Assembly: GCF_000719515.1 (NCBI RefSeq)
Contig: NZ_JOGR01000012.1
Span: forward strand, 164,715 to 228,714
Length of the DNA stretch: 64,000 nucleotides
Source: Glycomyces sp. NRRL B-16210
Lineage (GTDB): Bacteria > Actinomycetota > Actinomycetes > Mycobacteriales > Micromonosporaceae
Direction of reading: 5' to 3'
The translations under genes were made by a program, and so were the position numbers. The notes below the pieces were generated by a model that had not been told where the DNA came from, did no database searches, and saw only the letters and a list, made by a program, of their open reading frames with translations. Of this stretch, positions 40,189 to 47,539 are shown one piece after another; the first letter of the stretch is position 1; each line of letters starts with the position of its first letter.

Positions 40189-41307
40189 ATGACGTATTCC
40201 GGTTCCAACTACCGCGGCAGCGCCTCGGTTCCCCCGGCAGGCGGCGGCGACGGCGCCCGCTTCGCCGCCGCGGCGACCGGCGGACCGACCCGGCGGGGCC
40301 TCATCGGCTCCGGGATCGGCCTGGTGGCCTCGATCGCGGCGACCGGCGGCGGTGTCGCCATCTGGTCCACCGCCAACAACACGAACAACGACCTCGACCG
40401 GCCGTTCGACCTCGACGCGATCCCCGAGGACGACCGCCCCGACAAGCGCAACGGCGCGATGAACCTCCTGGTGATCGGCTCCGACCACCGCGCGGGCGCC
40501 GACGAGTCCGACGCCCGGTCGGACACGAACATCATCATGCACGTCAACGAGGCCGGCTCCGAGGCCTACGGCATCTCGATCCCCCGCGACCTGTGGGTGC
40601 ACATCCCCGAGTACGCCGACGCCTCCAACTACCCCGAGTACACCGGCTCGAACGCGAAGTTCAACGCCGCGTACGCCTGGGGCGGGGTCCCGCTCACCGT
40701 CCTGACCATCGAGTCGCTCTCGGGCGTGCGCATCGACCACGTCGTGGAGATCAACTTCGACGGCCTGGTGCAGGTCGTCGACGCGCTCGGCGGCATCAAG
40801 ATGGACATCGAGGCGGCCGACGCGAGCGGCTACTACGACGAGACCGGCGTGACCTCGATCCACGGGGACCGCTACTTCTTCCCCAAGGGCGAGAACTTCC
40901 TCACCGGCGAGCAGGCCCTGGACTACGTGCGCCAGCGCAAGCAGTGGGCCCGCGGCGACTTCGCCCGGATGCAGCACCAGCAGGAGCTCATCAAGGCGAT
41001 CATGGACGCCGCGCTCAGCGCCGGGGTCCTGACCGACCAGGGGCGGCTGCGGAGCTTCATCGACTCCACCTCCGACGCGGTGAAGGTCGACACCTCGTTC
41101 AACGTGGTCGCGACCGCGATCAACCTCATGGACCTGCGCAGCGACGACCTGGTCTTCATGACCGCGCCGAACCGCGGCACCGGCACCGAGAACGGCGAGT
41201 CGGTCGTGCTCTACGACGAGGAGAACGGCGCCGACCTGTGGGCGGCCGTGGCCGACGACGAGGTCGGGGCCTGGGTCGAGGCCAACGACGAGTCCGAGGG
41301 CGCCTAG
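40189..41307 (+). CDS. LytR-CpsA-Psr (LCP) family wall-polymer ligase, fourth in window
   Basis: 372 residues. A polar N-terminal part of about 35 residues and a membrane helix (about 36-58) precede the LCP domain: MNLLVIGSDHRAGADESDARSD-type site (VIGSDHRAG, then DARSDTNII), SIPRDLWVHIPEY, GSNAKFNAAYAWGG, LGGIKMDIE and ALDYVRQRKQWARGDF, with arginines in both key positions. It is clearly more distant from the three tandem copies than they are from each other. Its place after the sugar-phosphate transferase and UDP-xylose genes suggests that it attaches that glycan to peptidoglycan. A perfect hairpin ends the gene. Confidence 0.9.
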   Translation: MTYSGSNYRGSASVPPAGGGDGARFAAAATGGPTRRGLIGSGIGLVASIAATGGGVAIWSTANNTNNDLDRPFDLDAIPEDDRPDKRNGAMNLLVIGSDHRAGADESDARSDTNIIMHVNEAGSEAYGISIPRDLWVHIPEYADASNYPEYTGSNAKFNAAYAWGGVPLTVLTIESLSGVRIDHVVEINFDGLVQVVDALGGIKMDIEAADASGYYDETGVTSIHGDRYFFPKGENFLTGEQALDYVRQRKQWARGDFARMQHQQELIKAIMDAALSAGVLTDQGRLRSFIDSTSDAVKVDTSFNVVATAINLMDLRSDDLVFMTAPNRGTGTENGESVVLYDEENGADLWAAVADDEVGAWVEANDESEGA

Positions 41308-41314
41308 GTCGTTC

Positions 41315-41347
41315 CGAAGGGCCCGGGCGGTTCGCCCGGGCCCTTCG
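41315..41347 (+). terminator. Terminator after the fourth LCP gene
   Basis: Perfect 15-bp stem CGAAGGGCCCGGGCG/CGCCCGGGCCCTTCG with a 3-base loop, 8 bases after the stop codon. Confidence 0.8.
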
Positions 41348-41538
41348 CCGTGTCCGCCGACGCGTTTCGGACCGCTCCCGCCGCCGGGCACTGGTGCACC
41401 GGAAGTGCTTGGTGCGCCTGGTGATTCGTCTGCATCGCACTGTGCATTGTGTGGTTCGATGGACTGATCCCGAAGCCCGGCAGTGTGATCAAGGTCGTAC
41501 GATGTGCGCAACGTTCCTTCGAAGAAGAGGCTGAGCCG

Positions 41539-42381
41539 ATGGCAGAGAACGACGGGACCAAGTCCGACGACAACGAAGCGTTCGTACCCGACTTCGACAT
41601 CTCCAGGCCCACCATCGCCCGCGTCTACGACGCGCTGCTGGGCGGGAAGGACAACTTCGCCGCCGACCGCGAGGGCGCGGCCGCGTACGTCAAGTACGTC
41701 CCCGACGCCGAAGGCTGCGCCAGGGAGAACCGCCAGGCCCTCGTCAAGGGCGTGAAGTACCTGGCGAAGCAGGGGATCGACCAGTTCCTCGACGTCGGCG
41801 CCGGCCTGCCCACGATGGAGAACACGCACCAGGCCGCCCAGTCGGTCAACCCCGACGCCAAGGTCGTCTACGTCGACAACGACCCGATCGTGCTCGCGCA
41901 CGGACGGGCCCTGCTGGCGACCGACGACTCCACCACCGTCGTCACCGCCGACCTGCGCGACCCGCAGAGCATCCTCGACCACGAGGACGTCAAGGCGGCG
42001 CTCGACTTCACGCGGCCGATCGGCCTCATGATCGTGGGCCTGCACATGCACTTCCACGACGACGAGCAGCCCGACGAGTGGGTGCGCGTGCTCCTGGACG
42101 CCTGCCCCGCGGGCTCCTACCTGTTCATCACCGACTTCGTCGACACCGGTGAGCCCCTTCAGAAGGGCATGGAGAAGGCCGGGCTCGAGAGCCTCGGCAA
42201 CGGCTGGATCCGCACCCCTGAGCGGATCACCGAGCACTTCCTGGGCCTGCCCCTGGTCGAGCCGGGCCTGGACTTCCTGGCCCGCTGGTTCCCCGAGGAG
42301 CCCGACAAGGAGGTCCCGGCCGCCGAGGAGCTGGAGCCCTTCCAGCGGATCCTCATGGCGGGCATCGGCTACAAGGCCTGA
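41539..42381 (+). CDS. DUF574-type SAM-dependent methyltransferase
   Basis: 280 residues, matching the methyltransferase family (DUF574) that is greatly expanded in filamentous actinomycetes. N-terminal ISRPTIARVYDALLGGKDNF is the family hallmark. The SAM-binding motif is FLDVGAGLPT, and VVYVDNDPIVLAHG contains the acidic end of the second strand. Substrates are unknown. In many genomes these genes lie beside XRE/DUF397 pairs, and here one follows directly on the other strand. The ATG at 41539 agrees with the usual family start, with a purine-rich stretch about 10 bases upstream. Confidence 0.88.
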   Translation: MAENDGTKSDDNEAFVPDFDISRPTIARVYDALLGGKDNFAADREGAAAYVKYVPDAEGCARENRQALVKGVKYLAKQGIDQFLDVGAGLPTMENTHQAAQSVNPDAKVVYVDNDPIVLAHGRALLATDDSTTVVTADLRDPQSILDHEDVKAALDFTRPIGLMIVGLHMHFHDDEQPDEWVRVLLDACPAGSYLFITDFVDTGEPLQKGMEKAGLESLGNGWIRTPERITEHFLGLPLVEPGLDFLARWFPEEPDKEVPAAEELEPFQRILMAGIGYKA

Positions 42382-42396
42382 CCCCCACGACTCGGC

Positions 42397-42422
42397 AGGC
42401 GCGCGGCGGCACCCGCGCGCCT
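42397..42422 (+). terminator. Terminator after the DUF574 gene
   Basis: 10-bp stem AGGCGCGCGG/CCGCGCGCCT with loop CGGCAC, followed by TCGTCGTC. Confidence 0.65.
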
Positions 42423-42544
42423 TCGTCGTCTCCGGGGCGGGGTCCGCGGCCCCGATGCGACACACCACAGGGCCTCACTCGATCGAGTGAACTTGCGAAA
42501 CGGCGACGCGTTCGTCCACCGGGCGGCGCCGGCCGCGGCGGTTA

Positions 42545-43429
42545 CTAGCTGTAACGCTCGCGCAGGATCCGGTGCAGGAACTCCTGGGTCTTGTTCGGCT
42601 GCGTGGCCTGGACGCACAGGTGCTCCATGGCGGCCTGGTAGGCGTCGATCTCGTTGTCGCGCTCCAGGTACTGGCCGCCGGTGAGGTGCTCCATGTAGAT
42701 GACGTCGTTGAGCTCTTCATAAGCGAACCGCAGCCACGTGAAGGGCGCCCCGGCCCCGGAGTGGGCGCCGGAGGTGAACGGCACGATCTGCACGCGCACG
42801 TTCGGGCGGTCGCAGGACTCGATGAGGGACTGGATCTGGCGGCGCATGACCGCGGCGCCGCCGAAGGGGCGGTGCAGCGCGGCCTCGTCGATGACCGCCC
42901 ACAGCTCGGGCCGGCGCTCGTCGCGGTCGAGGATCTCCTGGCGCTTGAGGCGCACGTCGATCCGCTTGTCGATCTCCTGGAGCGGGGTGTGGCCGTACCC
43001 GAGCATCATCACGGCCCGGGCGTAGCCCTCGTGCTGGAGCAGGCCGGGGATGATCTGGACCTCGTAGGTGCGGATCCTGGAGGCGGCGCCCTCCATGTCG
43101 AGGTAGTTGCCGAACCAGTCGGGCAGGTAGTCGCTGTAGCGGTGCCACTTGCTCGGCTGGTTCGCCTCGCGGGCCATGTCGACGAAGCGCTCGATCTCGG
43201 CCTCGTCCTTGACCCCGTACATGATCATGAGGTCGCGCACGTCCCGCAGCCGGAAGGAGACGCGGCCCAGTTCGACGCGGCTGATCTTCGAGGCGGAGCC
43301 GCGGATCTCCTCGCCGGCGTCCTCGCGGGAGATGTCGGCGGCCTCGCGCAGCCGGCGCAGGTTGCTGCCGATGATGACCCGCAGGGTGGTCGGCCCCGTC
43401 GGCAGGTCCTCGGACTTCGGTTTCGGCAT
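42545..43429 (-). CDS. XRE-family regulator with DUF5753 domain
   Basis: 294 residues. A helix-turn-helix (about 18-72: IIGSNLRRLREAADISREDA, then ASKISRVELGR) is followed by the DUF5753 domain, recognisable from RIRTYEVQIIPGLLQHEGYAR, RRPELWAVIDEAALHR and APFTWLRFAYEELNDVIYMEHL. Proteins like this work with a small DUF397 partner, and such pairs (the WhiJ/AbaA type in Streptomyces) affect development and antibiotic production. The DUF397 gene lies upstream on the same strand. Palindromic sequences in between suggest autoregulation. Confidence 0.92.
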   Translation of the reverse strand: MPKPKSEDLPTGPTTLRVIIGSNLRRLREAADISREDAGEEIRGSASKISRVELGRVSFRLRDVRDLMIMYGVKDEAEIERFVDMAREANQPSKWHRYSDYLPDWFGNYLDMEGAASRIRTYEVQIIPGLLQHEGYARAVMMLGYGHTPLQEIDKRIDVRLKRQEILDRDERRPELWAVIDEAALHRPFGGAAVMRRQIQSLIESCDRPNVRVQIVPFTSGAHSGAGAPFTWLRFAYEELNDVIYMEHLTGGQYLERDNEIDAYQAAMEHLCVQATQPNKTQEFLHRILRERYS

Positions 43430-43469
43430 CGCTCTCCTCCTCCCGGGTCAGATCTGCGCGGACGAAAAA

Positions 43470-43514
43470 CTCACCCTGACAGGGTAGCCGCTAGGCCCGT
43501 CCCGCCAGGGTGAG
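43470..43514. promoter_or_regulatory. Operator-like palindromes upstream of the XRE gene
   Basis: ACCCTG-A-CAGGGT at 43473-43485 is a perfect palindrome. CTCACCCTG at 43470-43478 also pairs exactly with CAGGGTGAG at 43506-43514. The motif thus occurs in three half-sites over 45 bases, 40-85 bases before the XRE start codon. It is probably the binding site of that regulator. Confidence 0.55.
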
Positions 43515-43545
43515 TGTGCTGCCCAAGGGCTCTCGCCCTGATGCT

Positions 43546-43791
43546 TCAGGCGATCAGGTCGTCGAACTCGCCGTCCTTGGCGCCCTCGACGAGGGCGCGG
43601 ATCTCGGCGACGGTGTAGATGAGGGCCGGGCCCTCGGGGTCACGCGAGTTGCGGACCGCGATCGCATCCCCGCCGGGAAGCGCGGCCAGTTCCACGCAGT
43701 TGCCGCCGTTGGGGCCGCTGCGGACGCTCTTGCGCCAGGTCAGTGACGAGGGGAGTTCCCCTGCCGGGATGCCGTTGCGGGCCTTGTCCAT
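43546..43791 (-). CDS. DUF397 protein, partner of the XRE/DUF5753 regulator
   Basis: 81 residues with the whole DUF397 pattern: TWRKSVRSGPNGGNCVELA, then AIAVRNSRDPEGPALIYT, and the end GAKDGEFDDLIA. DUF397 proteins are small partners that modulate the XRE regulator encoded beside them; the mechanism is not settled. The ATG at 43791 has GGAA 8 bases upstream. The gap of 116 bases to the XRE gene contains the palindromes, so the two genes may have separate as well as shared transcripts. Confidence 0.92.
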   Translation of the reverse strand: MDKARNGIPAGELPSSLTWRKSVRSGPNGGNCVELAALPGGDAIAVRNSRDPEGPALIYTVAEIRALVEGAKDGEFDDLIA

Positions 43792-44258
43792 CAGAGATTC
43801 CTTCCACCAATGGCCGGACCGTCCGGCCGGATTCCCTCTTGCATCGGCCGACATTGAGGTCGCCGGCATCCCGCGGTCGGGCGCTAGCAGACCGGGTCCG
43901 CGGCGGACGATTCCGACATCCCCAATGAAGGCCGGACTCAGTGTCGCACATTACACAGGGTGATCGCACATGAGGATGCCAGCGCAGATGCACGTGCATC
44001 TGCCCGGTGTCGATGCATGTTACGATGGCTGTGACAATGCACATAACCGCTCTTGCGCTTCTCGTGCGATTGTGGTCACGGACTGATCCCCGCCAACCGA
44101 CGTTCGGTCGGCGGCGGGCGGAGCCTCCGGAGTCTCGGAGCCCCGCCCGCCGGCCCCGACGTTCCGCATCGCACAACCGGACACGCCAGTCGTCACGCAG
44201 TGCCCGACGGGGTTCGCCCCCGAAGGCCGGACAATCGCCCGGAGAGGGGTTGGGTGCC
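43792..44258. promoter_or_regulatory. Divergent regulatory region with a 20-bp perfect palindrome
   Basis: 467 bases without a gene. GCAGATGCACGTGCATCTGC at 43984-44003 is an exact palindrome. TCGCACAT occurs at 43944-43951 and 43964-43971, 20 bp apart, and TGCACAT again at 44038-44044. The region from 43930 to 44060 is richer in A/T than its surroundings. These features suggest regulator sites that serve the DUF397 gene, the orphan gene at 44259, or both. Confidence 0.45.
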
Positions 44259-44570
44259 ATGGAACGTCTCGAGGCGCAGACGTTGGTACAGGCAGCCGCG
44301 GCAGGCAAGCTGCGGAGCTCGATGTGTCAGCAGGTGATGGCGCTCGAGTACGACCGGGGCGGACACGTCCTCTACCGCTGCGCGCGCTCCTGCGGGAAGC
44401 ACACCGCCGACGCCGGGCACGTGCAGGCGGGGCTGCTGTGGCACTACCGCGGTCGCAGCCTCGGCGAGCACTACGGGCTCCCCGACGAGGCGATCGTCGA
44501 CGAGATGTTCGCCGCGCTCCAGCTCGCCTGGATCCGCGACGGCGACATATACACCGCGAGGTTCCGATGA
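44259..44570 (+). CDS. 103-residue cysteine-containing orphan
   Basis: Starts MERLEAQTLVQAAAAGKLRS. Three cysteines lie in MCQQ and in CARSCGKH, close enough to bind a metal together with the histidines in KHTADAGH, although no known zinc motif is matched. The second half, with LLWHYRGRSLGEHYGLPDE and ALQLAWIRDGDIYTARF, looks like a small compact domain. No signal peptide or membrane helix. GGAGAGGGG upstream supplies a ribosome site. It stands opposite the XRE/DUF397 pair and might be controlled by it. I do not recognise a family. Confidence 0.6.
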   Translation: MERLEAQTLVQAAAAGKLRSSMCQQVMALEYDRGGHVLYRCARSCGKHTADAGHVQAGLLWHYRGRSLGEHYGLPDEAIVDEMFAALQLAWIRDGDIYTARFR

Positions 44571-44633
44571 GGACCACGCGAGCGCGCCGCTCGGCGCGCC
44601 CCTGAGACTTTGTTCTGTCTGGTGGGATAGAGC

Positions 44634-44663
44634 CTCGGGGAGGCCGGTGGGGGCCTCCCCGAG
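44634..44663 (+). terminator. Terminator after the cysteine-containing orphan
   Basis: Perfect 12-bp stem CTCGGGGAGGCC/GGCCTCCCCGAG with a 6-base loop. A smaller 7-bp hairpin lies at 44582-44599. Confidence 0.65.
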
Positions 44664-44708
44664 CTCTGCACCAGACCCATTGCTTGCGAACAGTGCTGAC
44701 ACACCGAA

Positions 44709-44736
44709 GCGGGCGGGACCGACAGGCCCCGCCCGC
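44709..44736 (-). terminator. Terminator after the xylanase gene
   Basis: 12-bp stem with one mismatch (GCGGGCGGGACC against GGCCCCGCCCGC), loop GACA, 13 bases past the xylanase stop codon. Confidence 0.65.
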
Positions 44737-44749
44737 GCTCGCGTCCGGT

Positions 44750-45457
44750 CTAGCTGACAGTGATGTTGGAGTTGCCGCTGGACTGGTAGCCCTCGGTCGC
44801 CATCACCATGTAGTAGTCGAAGGAGCCGAGGTCCATGCCGACCTGGGACCAGGCGTCGAAGTGCGCGCCGGTGTCGATCGAGCCGGAGCTGCGACCGCCC
44901 TGGCGGACGCTCCAGTACTGCGCGAACGTCGCCGTCCCCTCCACCGACGGGGCGTCGTAGCGCATCGAGTGGGCGAGCGTGTAGGTGCCGCCGTCGAGGT
45001 TGGCCGTGCCGCGGACGTCGGCGCTGCTGCTCGGGTCGTAGGGGCCGTGGGATTCGACGATGTAGTACTCCACGAGCGGGTTGGAGGTCCAGCCGTAGAG
45101 GGCCAGGTACCCGTTGCTGCCGTGGTTGACCGAGCCGCTGTAGCTGACCGTGCGGCGTCCGCCGTTGCTCCAGCCCTTGCCGCCGACCCAGTTGTTGGTG
45201 CCGTTCCACTCGGAGCTGTAGTTGCCTCCGGCGCCGAGGGTCATCGAGACCGAACCCGGGGTGTCGGTCCAGAACGAGAAGTAGTAGCCGTTGTGGGTGC
45301 CCTCCTGGTTGTCGGTGATGGTGTCCTGGGCGAAGGCGTTGCCGGTCGCCAGGAGCCCGGCGCCGCCGAACACCAGGGCGGCGCTGCCGCCGAGCAGGAG
45401 ACTCCTGCGGTTGATGGGGTTGCGCGGCGATTCCTCGCGAGCGTGGTTCTCAGACAT
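44750..45457 (-). CDS. GH11 endo-1,4-beta-xylanase, Tat-exported
   Basis: 235 residues. Cuts the xylan backbone with retention of configuration. A twin-arginine signal (NRRSLLLGG, R17-R18, long hydrophobic part, AFA before residue 44) exports the folded enzyme. The mature beta-jelly-roll has the nucleophile E130 in PLVEYYIVES and the acid/base E222 in MATEGYQSSG; the thumb region is SVEGTATFAQYWSVRQ. It is a lone catalytic domain without a carbohydrate-binding module. GGAGG lies 4 bases before the ATG. A clear promoter and a series of CGGA boxes lie upstream, so the gene is probably tightly controlled by substrate. Confidence 0.95.
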   Translation of the reverse strand: MSENHAREESPRNPINRRSLLLGGSAALVFGGAGLLATGNAFAQDTITDNQEGTHNGYYFSFWTDTPGSVSMTLGAGGNYSSEWNGTNNWVGGKGWSNGGRRTVSYSGSVNHGSNGYLALYGWTSNPLVEYYIVESHGPYDPSSSADVRGTANLDGGTYTLAHSMRYDAPSVEGTATFAQYWSVRQGGRSSGSIDTGAHFDAWSQVGMDLGSFDYYMVMATEGYQSSGNSNITVS

Positions 45458-45493
45458 GCATCCTCCAGAAGCATCGATCGGTTTCGATGCGAT

Positions 45494-45523
45494 AAGTATG
45501 GAGTTGCGGCTTTGGCGTGTCAA
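45494..45523 (-). promoter_or_regulatory. Promoter of the xylanase gene
   Basis: On the minus strand, TTGACA (45518-45523) and ATACTT (45494-45499) are 18 bases apart, about 37 bases before the start codon. This is the most consensus-like sigma-70 promoter in the window. Confidence 0.65.
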
Positions 45524-45527
45524 GAAC

Positions 45528-45700
45528 TTCCGGAGAATTTCCGGAATTTATCGGAAAGCCTTAGATGAGAGCGCACCCATATACTCCCTGATCACAGGTC
45601 CGTGAGCGTCCGCTAACATTGAGAAACATCGATGCGAACGTCTGTTTCAGGCCCGAACGGGCACGAAATTCCCCGGAAGTTTCGGAATCTGTTCCGGAAT
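45528..45700. promoter_or_regulatory. Six CGGA(A) boxes upstream of the xylanase promoter
   Basis: CGGA occurs at 45531, 45542, 45552, 45674, 45683 and 45695, in sequence resembling TTCCGGAA each time (perfect at 45540-45547 as TTCCGGAA-type and again at 45692-45699). Within clusters the boxes are 9-12 bp apart, about one helix turn. The first cluster abuts the -35 of the xylanase promoter. It looks like an array of regulator sites. Confidence 0.55.
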
Positions 45701-45751
45701 GGACAAAGCGGACGTATGTTGACGTGCGATTTCAAGTGGGCGCCGCGACGG

Positions 45752-46315
45752 CTACCGGCCGGCGAGGTGGAGGATCAGCAGGAGCAGCGCCGCGGCGAGC
45801 AGCAGCCCGCCGGTCAGGAAGCACACCCGCGCGGGACCGGACCGCCGCTCGCCCGCGGGCGCCGCGAGCATCACCGCGGCCGAACCGAGCGAGACCAGGA
45901 CGGCCATCGCGATGTAGACCGGCGTCCGGTACATCCACGAGTACAGCACGAAGTGCATCGAGGTGACCGCCGCGAACGCGAAGGGCACGAGCGCGTACTG
46001 GCCCCTGACGACGAGGTAGACCAGGAACGGCAGACCGAGCAGTTGCGAGGTGCCGATGAGGATCGACAACTGCGTGATCTCCGCGGCCACCGGCCGGTCC
46101 GGGCCGATCGCCCCGATGAGCGCCGAGAGGCCGAGCGCCGCGGGGAAGGCGACCATGCCCTGGAAGAGCGTCGCGAAGGCGGCCGTCCGCTCCGCGGCCC
46201 GCCGCCAGAAGACGCCGCAGACCAGCCACGTCAGGCCGTACGCCGACAAGAAGGCCACGCCGGACACGTTCTGCTCGGCGAGGAGCCGCAGGGACTCGAC
46301 CAGGTCCACCGCCAC
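45752..46315 (-). CDS. DUF7010-like membrane protein
   Basis: 187 residues, six predicted membrane helices, few charged residues. The start VAVDLVESLRLLAEQNVSGV and the central pattern ALGLSALIG...LSILIGTSQLLGLPFLVYLV resemble the DUF7010 family, whose function is unknown. GGGAGG lies directly upstream of GTG codons at 46315 and 46309; the second has better spacing. It is upstream of the xylanase on the same strand but separated by 294 bases that contain the xylanase promoter, so no shared role is implied. Confidence 0.75.
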   Translation of the reverse strand: MAVDLVESLRLLAEQNVSGVAFLSAYGLTWLVCGVFWRRAAERTAAFATLFQGMVAFPAALGLSALIGAIGPDRPVAAEITQLSILIGTSQLLGLPFLVYLVVRGQYALVPFAFAAVTSMHFVLYSWMYRTPVYIAMAVLVSLGSAAVMLAAPAGERRSGPARVCFLTGGLLLAAALLLLILHLAGR

Positions 46316-46458
46316 CCGCCTCCCCTCGGCACCGAACGCACCGCGCGGCGGCCCGCCGCACGACCCGATCGTAGGACGCCCGCCCACCGAGAGCAACGCC
46401 GACCGACTGCGACGAAAAAGGCCGAACCCGAACAGGCCCGACCCCACGACTCAACGCT

Positions 46459-46532
46459 GGTGCCCCCGGCAGGATTCGAACCTGCGACGCACGGTTTAGG
46501 AAACCGACGCTCTATCCCCTGAGCTACGGGGG
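46459..46532 (-). tRNA. tRNA-Arg (anticodon CCU)
   Basis: 74 bases. Acceptor stem GCCCCCG/CGGGGGC, D arm with AGCTCAGGGGATAGAGC, anticodon loop TTCCTAA with CCT (46496-46498 on the plus strand), T arm GCAGGTTCGAATCCTGC, discriminator A. It reads AGG arginine codons, which are rare in this genome. CCA is not encoded. Confidence 0.96.
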
Positions 46533-46770
46533 CGGCAGTGCACGATTCTAGCCCATGGGACCAGTGCGACGGCGGCCCCGGCCGCGCGCTCCCGACGGGA
46601 CCGGGCCCCCGATCCGCCGCGAGAAGCGCCGCCGCGCCGGCCGCTTGCCCTCCCCATGCGAAACGGCCGCCTCTCGCGCACCTCCGATCGCCGCCTCGGC
46701 GCGAGTCCCGGTGCGCCGCCTCGCGTCTCGGTGGCACGAATGCGGGGTTCCCTTCCCGGCGCGGGCCTCG

Positions 46771-46776
46771 TAAATT
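46771..46776 (+). promoter_or_regulatory. -10 element of a probable leaderless transcript
   Basis: TAAATT ends 6 bases before the GTG at 46783. Confidence 0.4.
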
Positions 46777-46782
46777 GGAAGG

Positions 46783-47478
46783 GTGAGCTCCCGACCCCGC
46801 CGACGCCCCCACCAGCTCACCGTCCTCGCCCGCCTGGTGCAGCACCGGCTGCGCCTCCCGGTGATCATCGCGGTGTGCGCCTCCATCCCAGCGGTCTTCC
46901 TCACCGTCGGCACCGACGGATACCTCGCGCTGACCGGCAAGTTCATCGGCTGGATCGCCGGCGCAGTCCTGTGGTTCGAATCGATCGTCCTGCTGCTCGC
47001 CGCCGAGAACAAACGCGACTGGCTGCGCCGCCACAAATGGCTGCTGCTCGTCTCCGCGCTCACCCTCGTCAGCCTCCTCGCCGCCGCCGGCGGCGCCCAA
47101 GTGCTGCGCCTCGCCTACCTCCTCGGCACCTTCCGCGCCCTGCGCGCCAAGCGGATCTTCGACGCCGCCAAAGTCCTCGGCCGCCACCTCAGCCTCGGCA
47201 TCTGGTGGAAGACCGGCATGTTCACCGGCGCCGGCGTCGTCGCCGCCGCGACCGCCGCCTTCCTCCTCCTCGACCCCGACGCCGAGTACCGCGAACTCCT
47301 CCACTGGTTCGACGCGAACCTGCGACTCCTCCCGATCTTCGTCGCCGGCGCCGTGCTCACCGCCGCCACCTGGATCGTCGTCCGCTCCCGCAACCCCGCG
47401 AAGCACTTCACGGCCACCCCCTCCCTCCCCGAGCAGCGCCGGCCCTCCGAATCGACCGAGACCGCCGAATCGCCCTGA
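46783..47478 (+). CDS. Small voltage-sensor-like membrane protein
   Basis: 231 residues with about five membrane helices. The segment KRDWLRRHKWLLLVSALTLV, followed by a helix LLAAAGGAQVLRLAYLLG and the arginine/lysine-spaced FRALRAKRIFDAAKVLGR, is laid out like S3-S4 of voltage-gated channels, with positive residues at intervals. There is no pore motif such as TVGYG, so it is not a potassium channel by sequence. The tail is polar. The function is unknown; this reading is from pattern only. It starts next to a -10 element and lies 61 bases before folB. Confidence 0.65.
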   Translation: MSSRPRRRPHQLTVLARLVQHRLRLPVIIAVCASIPAVFLTVGTDGYLALTGKFIGWIAGAVLWFESIVLLLAAENKRDWLRRHKWLLLVSALTLVSLLAAAGGAQVLRLAYLLGTFRALRAKRIFDAAKVLGRHLSLGIWWKTGMFTGAGVVAAATAAFLLLDPDAEYRELLHWFDANLRLLPIFVAGAVLTAATWIVVRSRNPAKHFTATPSLPEQRRPSESTETAESP

Positions 47479-47526
47479 AGGGACCGCCCTCCGATCGTCC
47501 TTCCTCGACTTTCCCGCCCGTTCGAG

Positions 47527-47532
47527 TAGGCT
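47527..47532 (+). promoter_or_regulatory. -10 element of a probable leaderless folB transcript
   Basis: TAGGCT ends 7 bases before the GTG at 47540. Confidence 0.45.
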
Positions 47533-47539
47533 CGGGCGC

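Noticed and set aside
40036..42468. An 810-codon minus-strand frame opposite the fourth LCP gene and the methyltransferase gene
   Set aside because: Both plus-strand genes have family motifs; the minus frame crosses a terminator and matches nothing.
46783..47478. A voltage-gated potassium channel
   Set aside because: The charged helix resembles a voltage sensor, but the selectivity filter TVGYG and the pore helices are absent.
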